The notes beneath the pieces are model-generated. The model worked only from the letters and a program-made list of their open reading frames with translations, was not told the origin of the DNA and did no database searches. This document shows positions 1 to 6,459 of a stretch of 11,275 bases of DNA, in pieces. The position numbers and the translations under genes are program-made. Source of the stretch: Hyphomicrobiales bacterium (GTDB lineage Bacteria > Pseudomonadota > Alphaproteobacteria > Rhodobacterales > Rhodobacteraceae); NCBI GenBank assembly GCA_003558415.1, contig PWLT01000243.1, positions 1 to 11,275 on the forward strand, in the 5' to 3' direction. The stretch's first letter is position 1. Each line of letters opens with the position of its first letter.

Positions 1-292
1 CCCAGATGGTGTCGTCCTCTTCGAGGATGCCCCATTCGGTCGCCAACCGCGGGGTGAGCGTGCCATCCACCGCACGGCCGACGAGGGTTTCGTAGATATG
101 GTGGTTGAGCGTGTGCGTGGGCCCCTCGTTCTGGCTGTGCGGGTCGAGGGTGAGCGCATCGCCCACACGAGCCCAGCGCAGCGTCTCGGCGCTGACGCTG
201 ACGGCCGACAGCGCAAGTGCAAGCGCCGCGCCGCCGAGCAGCCCGACCGTGCGCGCACGCGCCGGGGACACCGGAAATCCTGTTTCAGCCAT
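1..292 (-). CDS. Peptide-type ABC transporter substrate-binding protein (5' part; cut by the left edge)
   Basis: The first 97 residues of a secreted solute-binding protein of the DppA/OppA type (SBP_bac_5 family) are visible; the 3' end lies beyond position 1. Residues 1-35 look like a Sec signal peptide: an Arg-containing n-region, a hydrophobic core around residues 17-34, and a likely signal peptidase I site after Ala35 (V-S-A before E-T). There is no twin-arginine pair. The mature start reads ETLRW..GDALTLDPHSQNEGPT, the first strand and DPH segment usual for dipeptide/oligopeptide binding proteins, followed by HHIYETL and the G-LTPRLATEW segment. The ATG at 292-290 is preceded by AGGGAG (306-301) with an 8-nt spacer. 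Family role: periplasmic capture of peptides or related solutes for an ABC importer whose permease genes would lie further left. The substrate cannot be told. It is divergent from the hybrid kinase. Confidence 0.88.
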   Translation of the reverse strand, partial: MAETGFPVSPARARTVGLLGGAALALALSAVSVSAETLRWARVGDALTLDPHSQNEGPTHTLNHHIYETLVGRAVDGTLTPRLATEWGILEEDDTIW

Positions 293-340
293 TTGTAAAG
301 CTCCCTGTCATGTGTGTTCTGGACAGCCCGCGCTGAGCGC

Positions 341-371
341 CATGCCGGTTGGTTAGCAGTGTTTCGGCATG
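341..371. promoter_or_regulatory. Inverted repeat CATGCCG-N17-CGGCATG, candidate operator
   Basis: Perfect 7-base arms at 341-347 and 365-371 are separated by 17 bases. The element begins about 50 bases upstream of the binding-protein start (292), a position suited to an operator or activator site for that gene. A 7-base inverted repeat in a region this size can arise by chance, so this is a candidate only. Confidence 0.3.
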
Positions 372-554
372 ACCTCGAACAATGGGCTACTGGGTTCACC
401 CTTTTCACATTTTCCCATCCTGTCAAGCGATCTGCGAGGGGCGCGCGCGCCTGTCGCGACGGAAAGCCTGCGCCATTCACGGCGGCAAGGCATCGCGGCC
501 CGCCCGCCTATCGAACGCTTTCGCAGACGCGATTCGGCGTTACATTGGCACCCA

Positions 555-568
555 GCGGCGAGCGCCGC
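555..568. promoter_or_regulatory. Short GC palindrome just upstream of the kinase ribosome binding site
   Basis: GCGGCG-AG-CGCCGC is a 6-bp self-complementary element ending 10 bases before the AAAGGGA ribosome binding site and 25 bases before the TTG start. It could act as an mRNA hairpin tuning translation or as a protein site. In GC-rich DNA it may also be chance. Confidence 0.25.
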
Positions 569-578
569 GTCGATTTGC

Positions 579-585
579 AAAGGGA
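579..585 (+). promoter_or_regulatory. Ribosome binding site that decides the kinase start (TTG 594)
   Basis: AAAGGGA lies 8 bases before an in-frame TTG at 594-596. The upstream in-frame ATG at 369 has no purine-rich motif before it. The TTG sits about a dozen codons before the first PAS domain, which is where a start would be expected. Confidence 0.6.
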
Positions 586-593
586 TCGCTGCC

Positions 594-3500
594 TTGCCCG
601 ACACTGAACGCGAGTATCCACACTCGGACTTCTTCTTCGATCACGCCTGGGAGCTGTTATGCGTGATCGGACCCGATGACGTGTTCATCAAGGTCAACCC
701 GGCCTGGGAGCGGCTGCTGGGCTGGAGCGCGCAGGAACTGTGCAGCGGGTCGCTGCTGGAATACGTCCACCCCGACGACCGCGAGGCGACCCGCCGGGCG
801 ATGGATAACGTTACGCAGGGCCGCGCCTCGAAGTTCTTCGTCAATCGCTACCTGGGCAAGGACGGGGCCTATCGGCGTCTGCAATGGCGCTTCGCCACCC
901 GGTTGGCGGACGGGACGATGCAGGCCATCGCGCAGGACATCACCGAACAGCAGCGCCGGATGATTCACGCCGAGACGGTCGAGCGGGCCACCGGCGTGGG
1001 AACATGGGAGATCAACCTGGAGACGCACGAGCTTTTCTGGTCGTCGAACATCTTCCATGTCTACGGGCTGGATCCGTCCAGGGACCGCCCGACGATCGAG
1101 CTGGCACTGTCGCGGTTTCCGCCCGATGCCGCCGCGGAGCTGTCGGCGGCGATCGAGGGGCTTCTTGCTTCGGGGGCGGCCTATGATCTGGAACTTCCCT
1201 TTTGCGGGACCGACGGCGCGCGGATCTGGGTGCGCTGCACGGGCATGGCCGAGACACTCAATGAACGCCCGGCCCGCGCCTTCGGAACCTTTCGTGACGT
1301 CACCCTCGAGCGCGAGCGACGGCTGCGGATGGAACGGCTCGGAATGGTCGCGCAGCACACCACCAACATGGTGATGATCCTCGGCCCGGATCGCCGAATC
1401 GAATGGGTGAATCCCGCCTTCGAGGCGCAAACCGGGTTTCGGTTGGACGAGGTTGTCGGGCTGCGACCCATCGAGGCGCAGAAGGCCCCGCCGGAGACGG
1501 CGCAGATACGCGCGCATATCCGCGAGACCATCATGGCCGGAAAGGCCATCCGCACCGAGTTGTGCAAGTGCCGCAAGGATGGGTCGGCCTATTGGGTGGA
1601 AACCGACATAGAGCCCGTGCGCGGCAGCAAAGGAGAGGTGCGCGGCTTCGTCGTCGTCGAGACCGACATCACCGATACGCGCGCCAATACCGAACGTCTG
1701 CGGCAGCTCGAGGCGCGTGCCCGCGATGCCCGCGACCGGCTCATCGATGCGGTGGAGGCCTTGCCCGACGCCTTCGTGCTGTTCGATGCCGATGACCGGC
1801 TGATCATGTGCAACGAACGCTACCGTGAATTCTATGCGTTCACGGCGCCGAAACTCGTGCCGGGATCCAGCTTCGAGGAAATCGAGCGCTACGCGCTGGC
1901 GCGTGGGCAGTTGCCGCAGGCGAAGGGGCGCGAGGAGGCGTGGCTGCGCGAGCGTCTCGCCGGGCGCGCTCAGGGCGGTGAGATGCTGGAGCAGTTCCTG
2001 CCCGACGGACGGGTGGTGCGCACCGTGGAGCGGCGCACGCGCACCGGGGAGCTGGTGGCGTTTCACTCCGACATCACCGAATTGCGGCGCCAGCAGGAGG
2101 AGGCGGTTGCCGCGAGCGAGGCGCTGCAGGCCACGCTCGACGCGATCCCCGATCTGCTTTTCGAGCTCGATATCGACGGGCGAATCCTCGACGCGCGCGA
2201 CGGGACCACCTCGCAGCTTGACCACGACCCCTCCCACTACCCCGGCAAGACCCTGCACGACATCCTGCCCGCGACGGCGGCCGGGATGCTGGTGGACCGG
2301 CTGCGCGAGGTCTGGAGCGCGCGCACCTCCGGCCCAACGGCGCCGATCGAGGTCGAGGATTTCGCGCGCTGGTACGAGGCCTCGATTGCGGTCAAGACCC
2401 GCGGCGGCGATCGCGCACCGCGCTTCCTGCTCAGCGCCCGTGACATCTCCGAGCGCAAGGCCGCAGAAGTCGAACGCGCGAAGAAGGAGGCCGAGCTTGC
2501 CGCCGCCAACGCCGAGCTTCAGCGCGCGCTCGCCGAGCGCGACGCCGCGCAGACACGGTTTTTCGACATCGCCTCGGTCAGCCGCGACTGGTTCTGGGAG
2601 CAGGACGCCGATCTGCGTTTCACCTATCTCTCGGACTCGGTGCGCGAACTCGGCGGGCTCAGCCCCGAGGCGCATCTCGGCCGTACGCGCGAGGAAATTG
2701 CCGCTGACAGCCCCGAAACCATCGCAAGCGCCGATTGGGACTGGCTCAGGCGCGTCACCGCGGCGCGCGAGCGGTTCCGCGATTTCGTCTACCGTCACCC
2801 TGCCGGGCGGGAGCGTGCCATCTGGGTGCGCATCAGCGGCGCGCCGATGTTCGACGCGCAGGGAAATTTCGCGGGCTATCGCGGTGTCGGGACCGATGTG
2901 ACCGCGTTTTACGAGGCGCGGCTGCGCGCCGAGGAGGCCAGCGCGGCCAAGTCGCGCTTTCTCGCCAATATGAGCCATGAGATCCGCACGCCGCTCAACG
3001 GGATCATGGGCATGGCGGCGGTGCTGGAGGACAGCCTCAACGACCCCGAGCAGCGCGACATGATCGGGATCATCCGCGACTCGGGCGAATCGCTGGTGAC
3101 GATCCTCAACGACATCCTCGATTTCTCGAAGATCGAGGCGGGCCTTCTGGAGCTGGATGTCTCGGAATTCGCCCCCACCGATCTGGCCCGGCGCGTTGCT
3201 TCCCTGCATCGCCTCAAGGCCAGGGAAAAGGGGTTGGAATTCGCCGTATCCACGCATCCGGAGGCGACTGCCTGCCGGCGCGGCGACGAGCATCGCATCC
3301 TTCAGGTGCTCCACAATCTGGTCGGCAATGCCGTCAAGTTCACCGAGCGGGGCGCGGTCACCGTCCGCTTTGACGGATCCGCGGAGGAGTTCCGCATCAC
3401 CGTGTCCGATACCGGCCCCGGGCTGGACGAGGCGCAGCTTTCACGGATCTTCGACGAATTCGTTCAGGGCGACAGCTCGACGACGCGCAAGCATGGCGGC

Positions 3501-4157
3501 GCGGGGCTGGGGCTGTCGATCACCCGCAGGCTGGTGGAGTTGATGGATGGGCGCATCGACATCGACAGCCGCGCCAGCGAAGGCACCACCGTCACCGTGC
3601 GCCTGCCCCTGCCAGTGGCCGGGGCGGGTGCGGCGACGGGCGCCGCGCCGCCCGAGGCGGCGCGCCCGGACGACTCGCCGCTGGCGCTTGATGCCGGGCG
3701 GGCGCTGCATGCGCTGGTCGCCGACGACAATGCGACCAACCGCCTTCTCATGGGCAAGTTTCTCGACCGGATCGGCGTGCGCGCACAGGTGGTGTCGAGC
3801 GGGACCGAAGCCGTCGAGGCGGCGCGCGCGGGTGACTTCGATGTGCTGTTGCTCGACATCTCGATGCCCGACATGACCGGGGTCGAGGTGCTCCACGCGA
3901 TCCGGGCCGCCGATTCGGAGGCCGGCCGCCGACGCTGCCCGGCCATCGCGGTGACCGCCAACGCCATGCACCATCAGGTCGAGGAATACCTGGCCGCCGG
4001 GTTCGACGGCCATGTCAGCAAGCCGATCGACATGGGTGCGCTGGCGGGCGGGATACGCGCGGCGGTGCCACGGGCTTGGGGGCACCGCGTTGCATCCGCG
4101 CCGCAATCCGCTCACGGCGGCGCGATCCCAGGCGGGCGCGATGAAATCGACTCTTGA
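594..4157 (+). CDS. Multi-PAS hybrid sensor histidine kinase/response regulator (soluble)
   Basis: From TTG 594 this is a 1187-residue hybrid kinase with no signal peptide or membrane segment, so it should sense a cytoplasmic signal. Order: PAS1 (about 12-120), PAS2 (131-240), PAS3 (248-362), PAS4 of the PAS_7 type (382-499), PAS5 (509-624), a coiled coil rich in Glu/Ala/Arg (621-656), PAS6 (655-779), HisKA with phospho-acceptor His795 in MSHEIRTPLN, HATPase with N-box H907-N912, G1 box starting at Asp939 (DTGPG) and G2 box near 968 (GGAGLGL), then a receiver domain. In the receiver, acidic pair Asp1044/1045, phospho-acceptor Asp1088 (LLLDISMPD), Thr1121 and Lys1143 are all present, so every phosphotransfer residue is intact. 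There is no HPt domain or output domain. The phosphate would therefore pass to a separate HPt protein, or the receiver is regulatory. An ATG at 369 would add 75 residues of poor character. Ligand and target are unknown. Confidence 0.93.
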   Translation: MPDTEREYPHSDFFFDHAWELLCVIGPDDVFIKVNPAWERLLGWSAQELCSGSLLEYVHPDDREATRRAMDNVTQGRASKFFVNRYLGKDGAYRRLQWRFATRLADGTMQAIAQDITEQQRRMIHAETVERATGVGTWEINLETHELFWSSNIFHVYGLDPSRDRPTIELALSRFPPDAAAELSAAIEGLLASGAAYDLELPFCGTDGARIWVRCTGMAETLNERPARAFGTFRDVTLERERRLRMERLGMVAQHTTNMVMILGPDRRIEWVNPAFEAQTGFRLDEVVGLRPIEAQKAPPETAQIRAHIRETIMAGKAIRTELCKCRKDGSAYWVETDIEPVRGSKGEVRGFVVVETDITDTRANTERLRQLEARARDARDRLIDAVEALPDAFVLFDADDRLIMCNERYREFYAFTAPKLVPGSSFEEIERYALARGQLPQAKGREEAWLRERLAGRAQGGEMLEQFLPDGRVVRTVERRTRTGELVAFHSDITELRRQQEEAVAASEALQATLDAIPDLLFELDIDGRILDARDGTTSQLDHDPSHYPGKTLHDILPATAAGMLVDRLREVWSARTSGPTAPIEVEDFARWYEASIAVKTRGGDRAPRFLLSARDISERKAAEVERAKKEAELAAANAELQRALAERDAAQTRFFDIASVSRDWFWEQDADLRFTYLSDSVRELGGLSPEAHLGRTREEIAADSPETIASADWDWLRRVTAARERFRDFVYRHPAGRERAIWVRISGAPMFDAQGNFAGYRGVGTDVTAFYEARLRAEEASAAKSRFLANMSHEIRTPLNGIMGMAAVLEDSLNDPEQRDMIGIIRDSGESLVTILNDILDFSKIEAGLLELDVSEFAPTDLARRVASLHRLKAREKGLEFAVSTHPEATACRRGDEHRILQVLHNLVGNAVKFTERGAVTVRFDGSAEEFRITVSDTGPGLDEAQLSRIFDEFVQGDSSTTRKHGGAGLGLSITRRLVELMDGRIDIDSRASEGTTVTVRLPLPVAGAGAATGAAPPEAARPDDSPLALDAGRALHALVADDNATNRLLMGKFLDRIGVRAQVVSSGTEAVEAARAGDFDVLLLDISMPDMTGVEVLHAIRAADSEAGRRRCPAIAVTANAMHHQVEEYLAAGFDGHVSKPIDMGALAGGIRAAVPRAWGHRVASAPQSAHGGAIPGGRDEIDS

Positions 4158-4195
4158 TCGCAAGGAGCCGGGGCCTTAGGTGGCCTCCCTACGAG

Positions 4196-4242
4196 AGGTT
4201 CCGATCCCATCTCCTGACGGTCAGGGGGGGCGCTAAGGTTCC
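4196..4242 (+). promoter_or_regulatory. speD leader: palindrome centred between two direct repeats
   Basis: The 119-base gap before speD contains a perfect palindrome CCTGAC-G-GTCAGG (4213-4225). Two copies of AGGTTCC (4196-4202 and 4236-4242) lie exactly 40 bases apart, and their midpoint coincides with the palindrome's centre at 4219. Complementary AGAGG (4194-4198) and CCTCT (4241-4245) could also enclose it as RNA. It may be an operator or a leader structure controlling the spermidine operon. I do not recognise it as a known riboswitch class. Confidence 0.3.
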
Positions 4243-4276
4243 TCTGGATTAGTCTGCTGGAAAGAAGGGGAGCGCC

Positions 4277-4798
4277 ATGAATGACGCCAACCTCTTCCAA
4301 CTGGGGATCGGTCTGGAGACTGGCGCCCACGCGGAAGACCTCCGTGGCCCCAAGGCCATGAATATCGACCATCAGCGCGTCACCGACGCGCTGTGCGACG
4401 CCGATCGCGAGGATCACTTCATCCGTCGCGACGGGCGCGTCTTTGCGGGCACGCATCTGATCATCGAGGTGGTGGATGGCACCGGCCTCGACGACGAGGC
4501 GCGCATCGCGCAGGCGTTTCGCGACTGTGTGGAGGAATGCGGCGCGACGCTGCTGCACATCCACACCCACAAGTTCAGCCCCCAGGGCGTGAGCGGGGTG
4601 GCGGTGCTGGCCGAGAGCCACATCTCCGTGCACACATGGCCCGAGATCGGCTATGGCGCCTTCGACGTTTTCATGTGCGGCGATGCCGAGCCCTGGCGCG
4701 CGGTGGATGTGCTCAAGTCGGCCTTCGCGACCTCCGATGTGCGGGTGCGTGAGCTGCTGCGCGGCGACGGGGTGGTGCCGGTCGAGAGGGCGGCATGA
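4277..4798 (+). CDS. speD: S-adenosylmethionine decarboxylase proenzyme
   Basis: A 173-residue pyruvoyl enzyme that decarboxylates S-adenosylmethionine to give the aminopropyl donor for spermidine synthesis. The hallmark block HKFSPQGVSGVAVLAESH is followed by ISVHTWPE and ends at FMCG. By family knowledge the proenzyme self-cleaves between Glu113 and Ser114, and Ser114 becomes the pyruvoyl group. His119 and Cys134 sit at the +5 and +20 spacing of the processing and catalytic His and Cys in the Bacillus/Thermotoga (class 1B) enzyme. That class is about 120-130 residues long; this protein has an extra N-terminus of roughly 50 residues before the usual G-x-H start (FAGTHLIIE, 57-64). The ATG at 4277 has AAGGGGAG 4 bases upstream. 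An internal ATG (residue 28) has only a poorly spaced AAGG, so the extension is probably real. The stop overlaps the next start (ATGA, 4795-4798); speE is two genes on. Confidence 0.95.
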   Translation: MNDANLFQLGIGLETGAHAEDLRGPKAMNIDHQRVTDALCDADREDHFIRRDGRVFAGTHLIIEVVDGTGLDDEARIAQAFRDCVEECGATLLHIHTHKFSPQGVSGVAVLAESHISVHTWPEIGYGAFDVFMCGDAEPWRAVDVLKSAFATSDVRVRELLRGDGVVPVERAA

Positions 4799-5058
4799 GC
4801 GCAAACATGCTTGGCCTTGCAGTGGCGTTGGCGGGGATTGCGGTGGCCGCAGGTATCGGGCGCTTGGTGCGCGCGGGGCGTTTCGTGCGCGAGAGCTTGG
4901 TCCCCGCCCTTCTTGGCGGCGTGACGGGGGTATTCGGCATTGCCGCGCTGAGCATATCTGAACTGTTCGACGAGATGGCGCTGGGTGCGCAGGTCGGGGT
5001 GATGGCAGGGTACGGCCTGCTGGTGGCCGGGGCCGCCTTGACCGCGAATTGGGTGTAG
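4795..5058 (+). CDS. Small three-helix membrane protein between speD and speE (function unknown)
   Basis: An 87-residue protein that I cannot assign to a family. It shows three hydrophobic segments at about residues 5-22, 35-54 and 63-84. Loop 1 carries four arginines (R23, R26, R29, R32) and loop 2 is acidic (SELFDE, 55-60). By the positive-inside rule this predicts the N-terminus outside, loop 1 in the cytoplasm and the C-terminus inside. It starts with an ATGA overlap on the speD stop, has GAGAGGG (4784-4790) 4 bases upstream, and ends 4 bases before the speE start. Its exact fit between two polyamine genes argues that it is real and co-translated. Possible roles, all inference: polyamine or precursor transport, a channel, or a membrane accessory to spermidine use. 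DUF350-type membrane proteins also occur near speD/speE in some bacteria, but I do not see a convincing match to that family here. Confidence 0.7.
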   Translation: MSANMLGLAVALAGIAVAAGIGRLVRAGRFVRESLVPALLGGVTGVFGIAALSISELFDEMALGAQVGVMAGYGLLVAGAALTANWV

Positions 5059-5062
5059 CGCC

Positions 5063-5908
5063 ATGCAGGACTGGAGCTTCGAGACGCTGCATGCCGATTA
5101 CGCGCAGGCGCTGAAAATCGATCGGCTGATCTATGACAGCGAGACCGAGCATCAGCGCCTGCGCGTGTTCGAGAATGAGCGTTTCGGCCGCGTGCTCACC
5201 CTCGACGATGTGGTTCAGACGACCGAGGGCGACAACTTCATCTATCACGAGATGCTCAGCCATGTGCCGATTCTGGCGCATGGCTCGGCGCGGCGCGTGC
5301 TGATCATCGGTGGCGGCGATGGCGGCATGGCGCGCGAGGTGCTGCGTCACGCCGATGTCGAGCATGTCACCATGGTCGAGATCGACGCGGGCGTGGTGGA
5401 GTTCGCCAAGGAATACCTCCCCAATCTGTCGCAGGGGGCGTTCGACGATCCGCGGCTGGATCTGGTGATCGCCGACGGGGCAGAGTTCATGCGCGGCGAC
5501 GGCGCTCGCTTCGATGTGATCATCGTTGACTCGACCGACCCGGTCGGCCCCGGCGAGGTGCTGTTCACCGACAGCTTCTATGGCCACGCCAGGGGGCGGC
5601 TCGCCGAGGGCGGCATTCTGGTCACGCAAAACGGCGTGCCCTTCCTCCAGCCCGAGGAGCTACGCGGGACGATGCGCGCCTTCAAGGCGCTGTTTCGCGA
5701 CTGGGGCTGCTACCTTGCCAGCGTGCCCAGCTATGCCGGCGGGCCGATGGCGTTTGGCTGGGCCACCGATGGCGAAGCGCGCCGCACCCCGGTCGATGTG
5801 CTGCGCCGGCGCATGCAGGCGGCGGGGCTCGCGTGTGACTACTACACGCCCGAAGTCCATCGCGGCGCCTTCGCGCTGCCGGGCTATATCCGCCGGCTGA
5901 TGCCCTGA
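5063..5908 (+). CDS. speE: Spermidine synthase (polyamine aminopropyltransferase)
   Basis: A 281-residue cytoplasmic enzyme that transfers the aminopropyl group of decarboxylated AdoMet to putrescine, giving spermidine and methylthioadenosine. Family features: the N-terminal beta domain with VLTLDDVVQTTEGD (44-57), YHEML (61-65) for polyamine binding, the nucleotide loop GGGDGG (83-88), acidic VEID (Glu106, Asp108) for the ribose, and the catalytic gate loop DSTDPVGPGE with Asp156 and Asp159. The C-terminal HRGAFALPGYIRRLM block is also typical. Length matches the family (about 280-290). From memory, the sequence tracks the E. coli SpeE pattern closely (LIIGGGDG, TMVEIDAGVV, CTDP/STDP-xGPGE, AFALPxY). 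It is the last gene of the speD operon, 4 bases after the membrane-protein gene. The ATG at 5063 is preceded only by weak purines, which fits translational coupling. Confidence 0.96.
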   Translation: MQDWSFETLHADYAQALKIDRLIYDSETEHQRLRVFENERFGRVLTLDDVVQTTEGDNFIYHEMLSHVPILAHGSARRVLIIGGGDGGMAREVLRHADVEHVTMVEIDAGVVEFAKEYLPNLSQGAFDDPRLDLVIADGAEFMRGDGARFDVIIVDSTDPVGPGEVLFTDSFYGHARGRLAEGGILVTQNGVPFLQPEELRGTMRAFKALFRDWGCYLASVPSYAGGPMAFGWATDGEARRTPVDVLRRRMQAAGLACDYYTPEVHRGAFALPGYIRRLMP

Positions 5909-5974
5909 GAGCGGTCGGGCCGGTGCGCGCCGGGATCCTGCATCATCGCGCCAGAGGGTATTGCATCTGTCTTA

Positions 5975-6400
5975 TCACGCCTTGTCGGGCGGGATCGAAT
6001 AGGTCAGCGAGGCGCGCGCGACGGGCGCCTCCACGCCCTCGGAACGGATCAGCACATCGCCCACGGCGAGCACGCGGCCAAGCTTGAGCATCCGCGCCTC
6101 GGCAATCAGGTCCGCCCCGGCGGCGGGCTTGCGCATGAAATCGATGGCGCAGTTCGTCGTCACCGCCAGTGCCTTGGGCCCCACCCGCGCCAGAACCGCG
6201 AGATAGATCGCCACATCCGCCAGCGCGAAGATCGAGGGCCCCGAAACCGTGCCGCCCGGGCGCAGGTGGCGCTCCTCCACCTTCAGCCGCACGGTGAGCC
6301 GCTGCTCGCTCACCTCCTCGATGACGAAATCATCGGCGACCTGCGGAAATTCGCGGGCCAGAAACGCGCTCAGCTGCGGCGCCGTCATCGTCAGTTCCAT
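5975..6400 (-). CDS. PaaI-type hotdog-fold thioesterase
   Basis: A 141-residue single-domain hotdog protein of the PaaI/4HBT family, which hydrolyses acyl-CoA thioesters. The centre reads LRPGGTVSGPSIFALADVAIYLAVL (residues 47-70). The active-site helix with Asp62 in A-L-A-D-V-A is intact, but the HGG that normally precedes it is S-G-P (53-55). The following strands VTTNCAIDFMRKPAAG (80-95) and the G-R-V-L-A-V-G-D strand (108-115) are typical. The ATG at 6400-6398 is chosen because it is preceded by GGGGAAAG at 7-base distance; an in-frame TTG at 6442 would add 14 Arg-rich residues and has no such support. The stop faces speE convergently across 66 bases. It is divergent from the hydratase-family gene, 59 bases away, so the two probably share a promoter region and possibly acyl-CoA metabolism. 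Substrate unknown. Confidence 0.88.
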   Translation of the reverse strand: MELTMTAPQLSAFLAREFPQVADDFVIEEVSEQRLTVRLKVEERHLRPGGTVSGPSIFALADVAIYLAVLARVGPKALAVTTNCAIDFMRKPAAGADLIAEARMLKLGRVLAVGDVLIRSEGVEAPVARASLTYSIPPDKA

Positions 6401-6432
6401 GCTCTTTCCCCGTCGCTCCGGCTGGCCTATGC

Positions 6433-6447
6433 TTCGCCGCAAGCGAA
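6433..6447 (+). promoter_or_regulatory. Short hairpin overlapping the hydratase ribosome binding site
   Basis: TTCGC-CGCAA-GCGAA forms a 5-bp stem whose 3' arm runs into AAAGGAA (6446-6452), the ribosome binding site 7 bases before the ATG at 6460. It could partly mask translation initiation, but the stem is short. Confidence 0.25.
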
Positions 6448-6459
6448 AGGAATGACAAG

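Larger units (their letters stand above)
293..593. other. Divergent intergenic region between the binding protein and the kinase
   Basis: About 300 bases with no convincing gene. It is less GC-rich than its surroundings around 380-425, as expected for a promoter region. It must hold the promoters of the leftward binding-protein gene and the rightward kinase gene. I could not pick a clear -35/-10 pair on either strand. It contains an inverted repeat at 341-371 and a short GC palindrome at 555-568. The kinase frame stays open upstream to an ATG at 369, but the translated stretch 369-593 is Arg/Ala-rich, lacks domain character, and that ATG has no ribosome binding site. I therefore treat it as untranslated. 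Confidence 0.6.

Noticed and set aside
369..593. N-terminal extension of the kinase from ATG 369
   Set aside because: The frame is open, but there is no ribosome binding site and the translation is Arg/Ala-rich. It would also occupy the region needed for divergent promoters. TTG 594 has a well-placed site.
657..3314. An 885-codon open frame on the minus strand
   Set aside because: It lies entirely antisense to the hybrid kinase, whose motifs are unmistakable. Its translation is rich in Arg, Gly, His and Leu without domain structure, as expected for a GC-bias shadow.
4158..4276. Known SAM-type or polyamine riboswitch before speD
   Set aside because: I could not match the leader to any riboswitch consensus I know. 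Only a short palindrome and repeats are present, so it is reported as an unclassified element.
4112..5629. A 505-codon open frame on the minus strand
   Set aside because: It is antisense to speD, the membrane gene and most of speE. It has no recognisable domain and arises from the codon bias of the real operon.
5909..5974. Possible bidirectional terminator between speE and the thioesterase
   Set aside because: Only a short imperfect CCGG-based stem without a U tract is present on either strand. The TGCATC repeat there is direct, not inverted.
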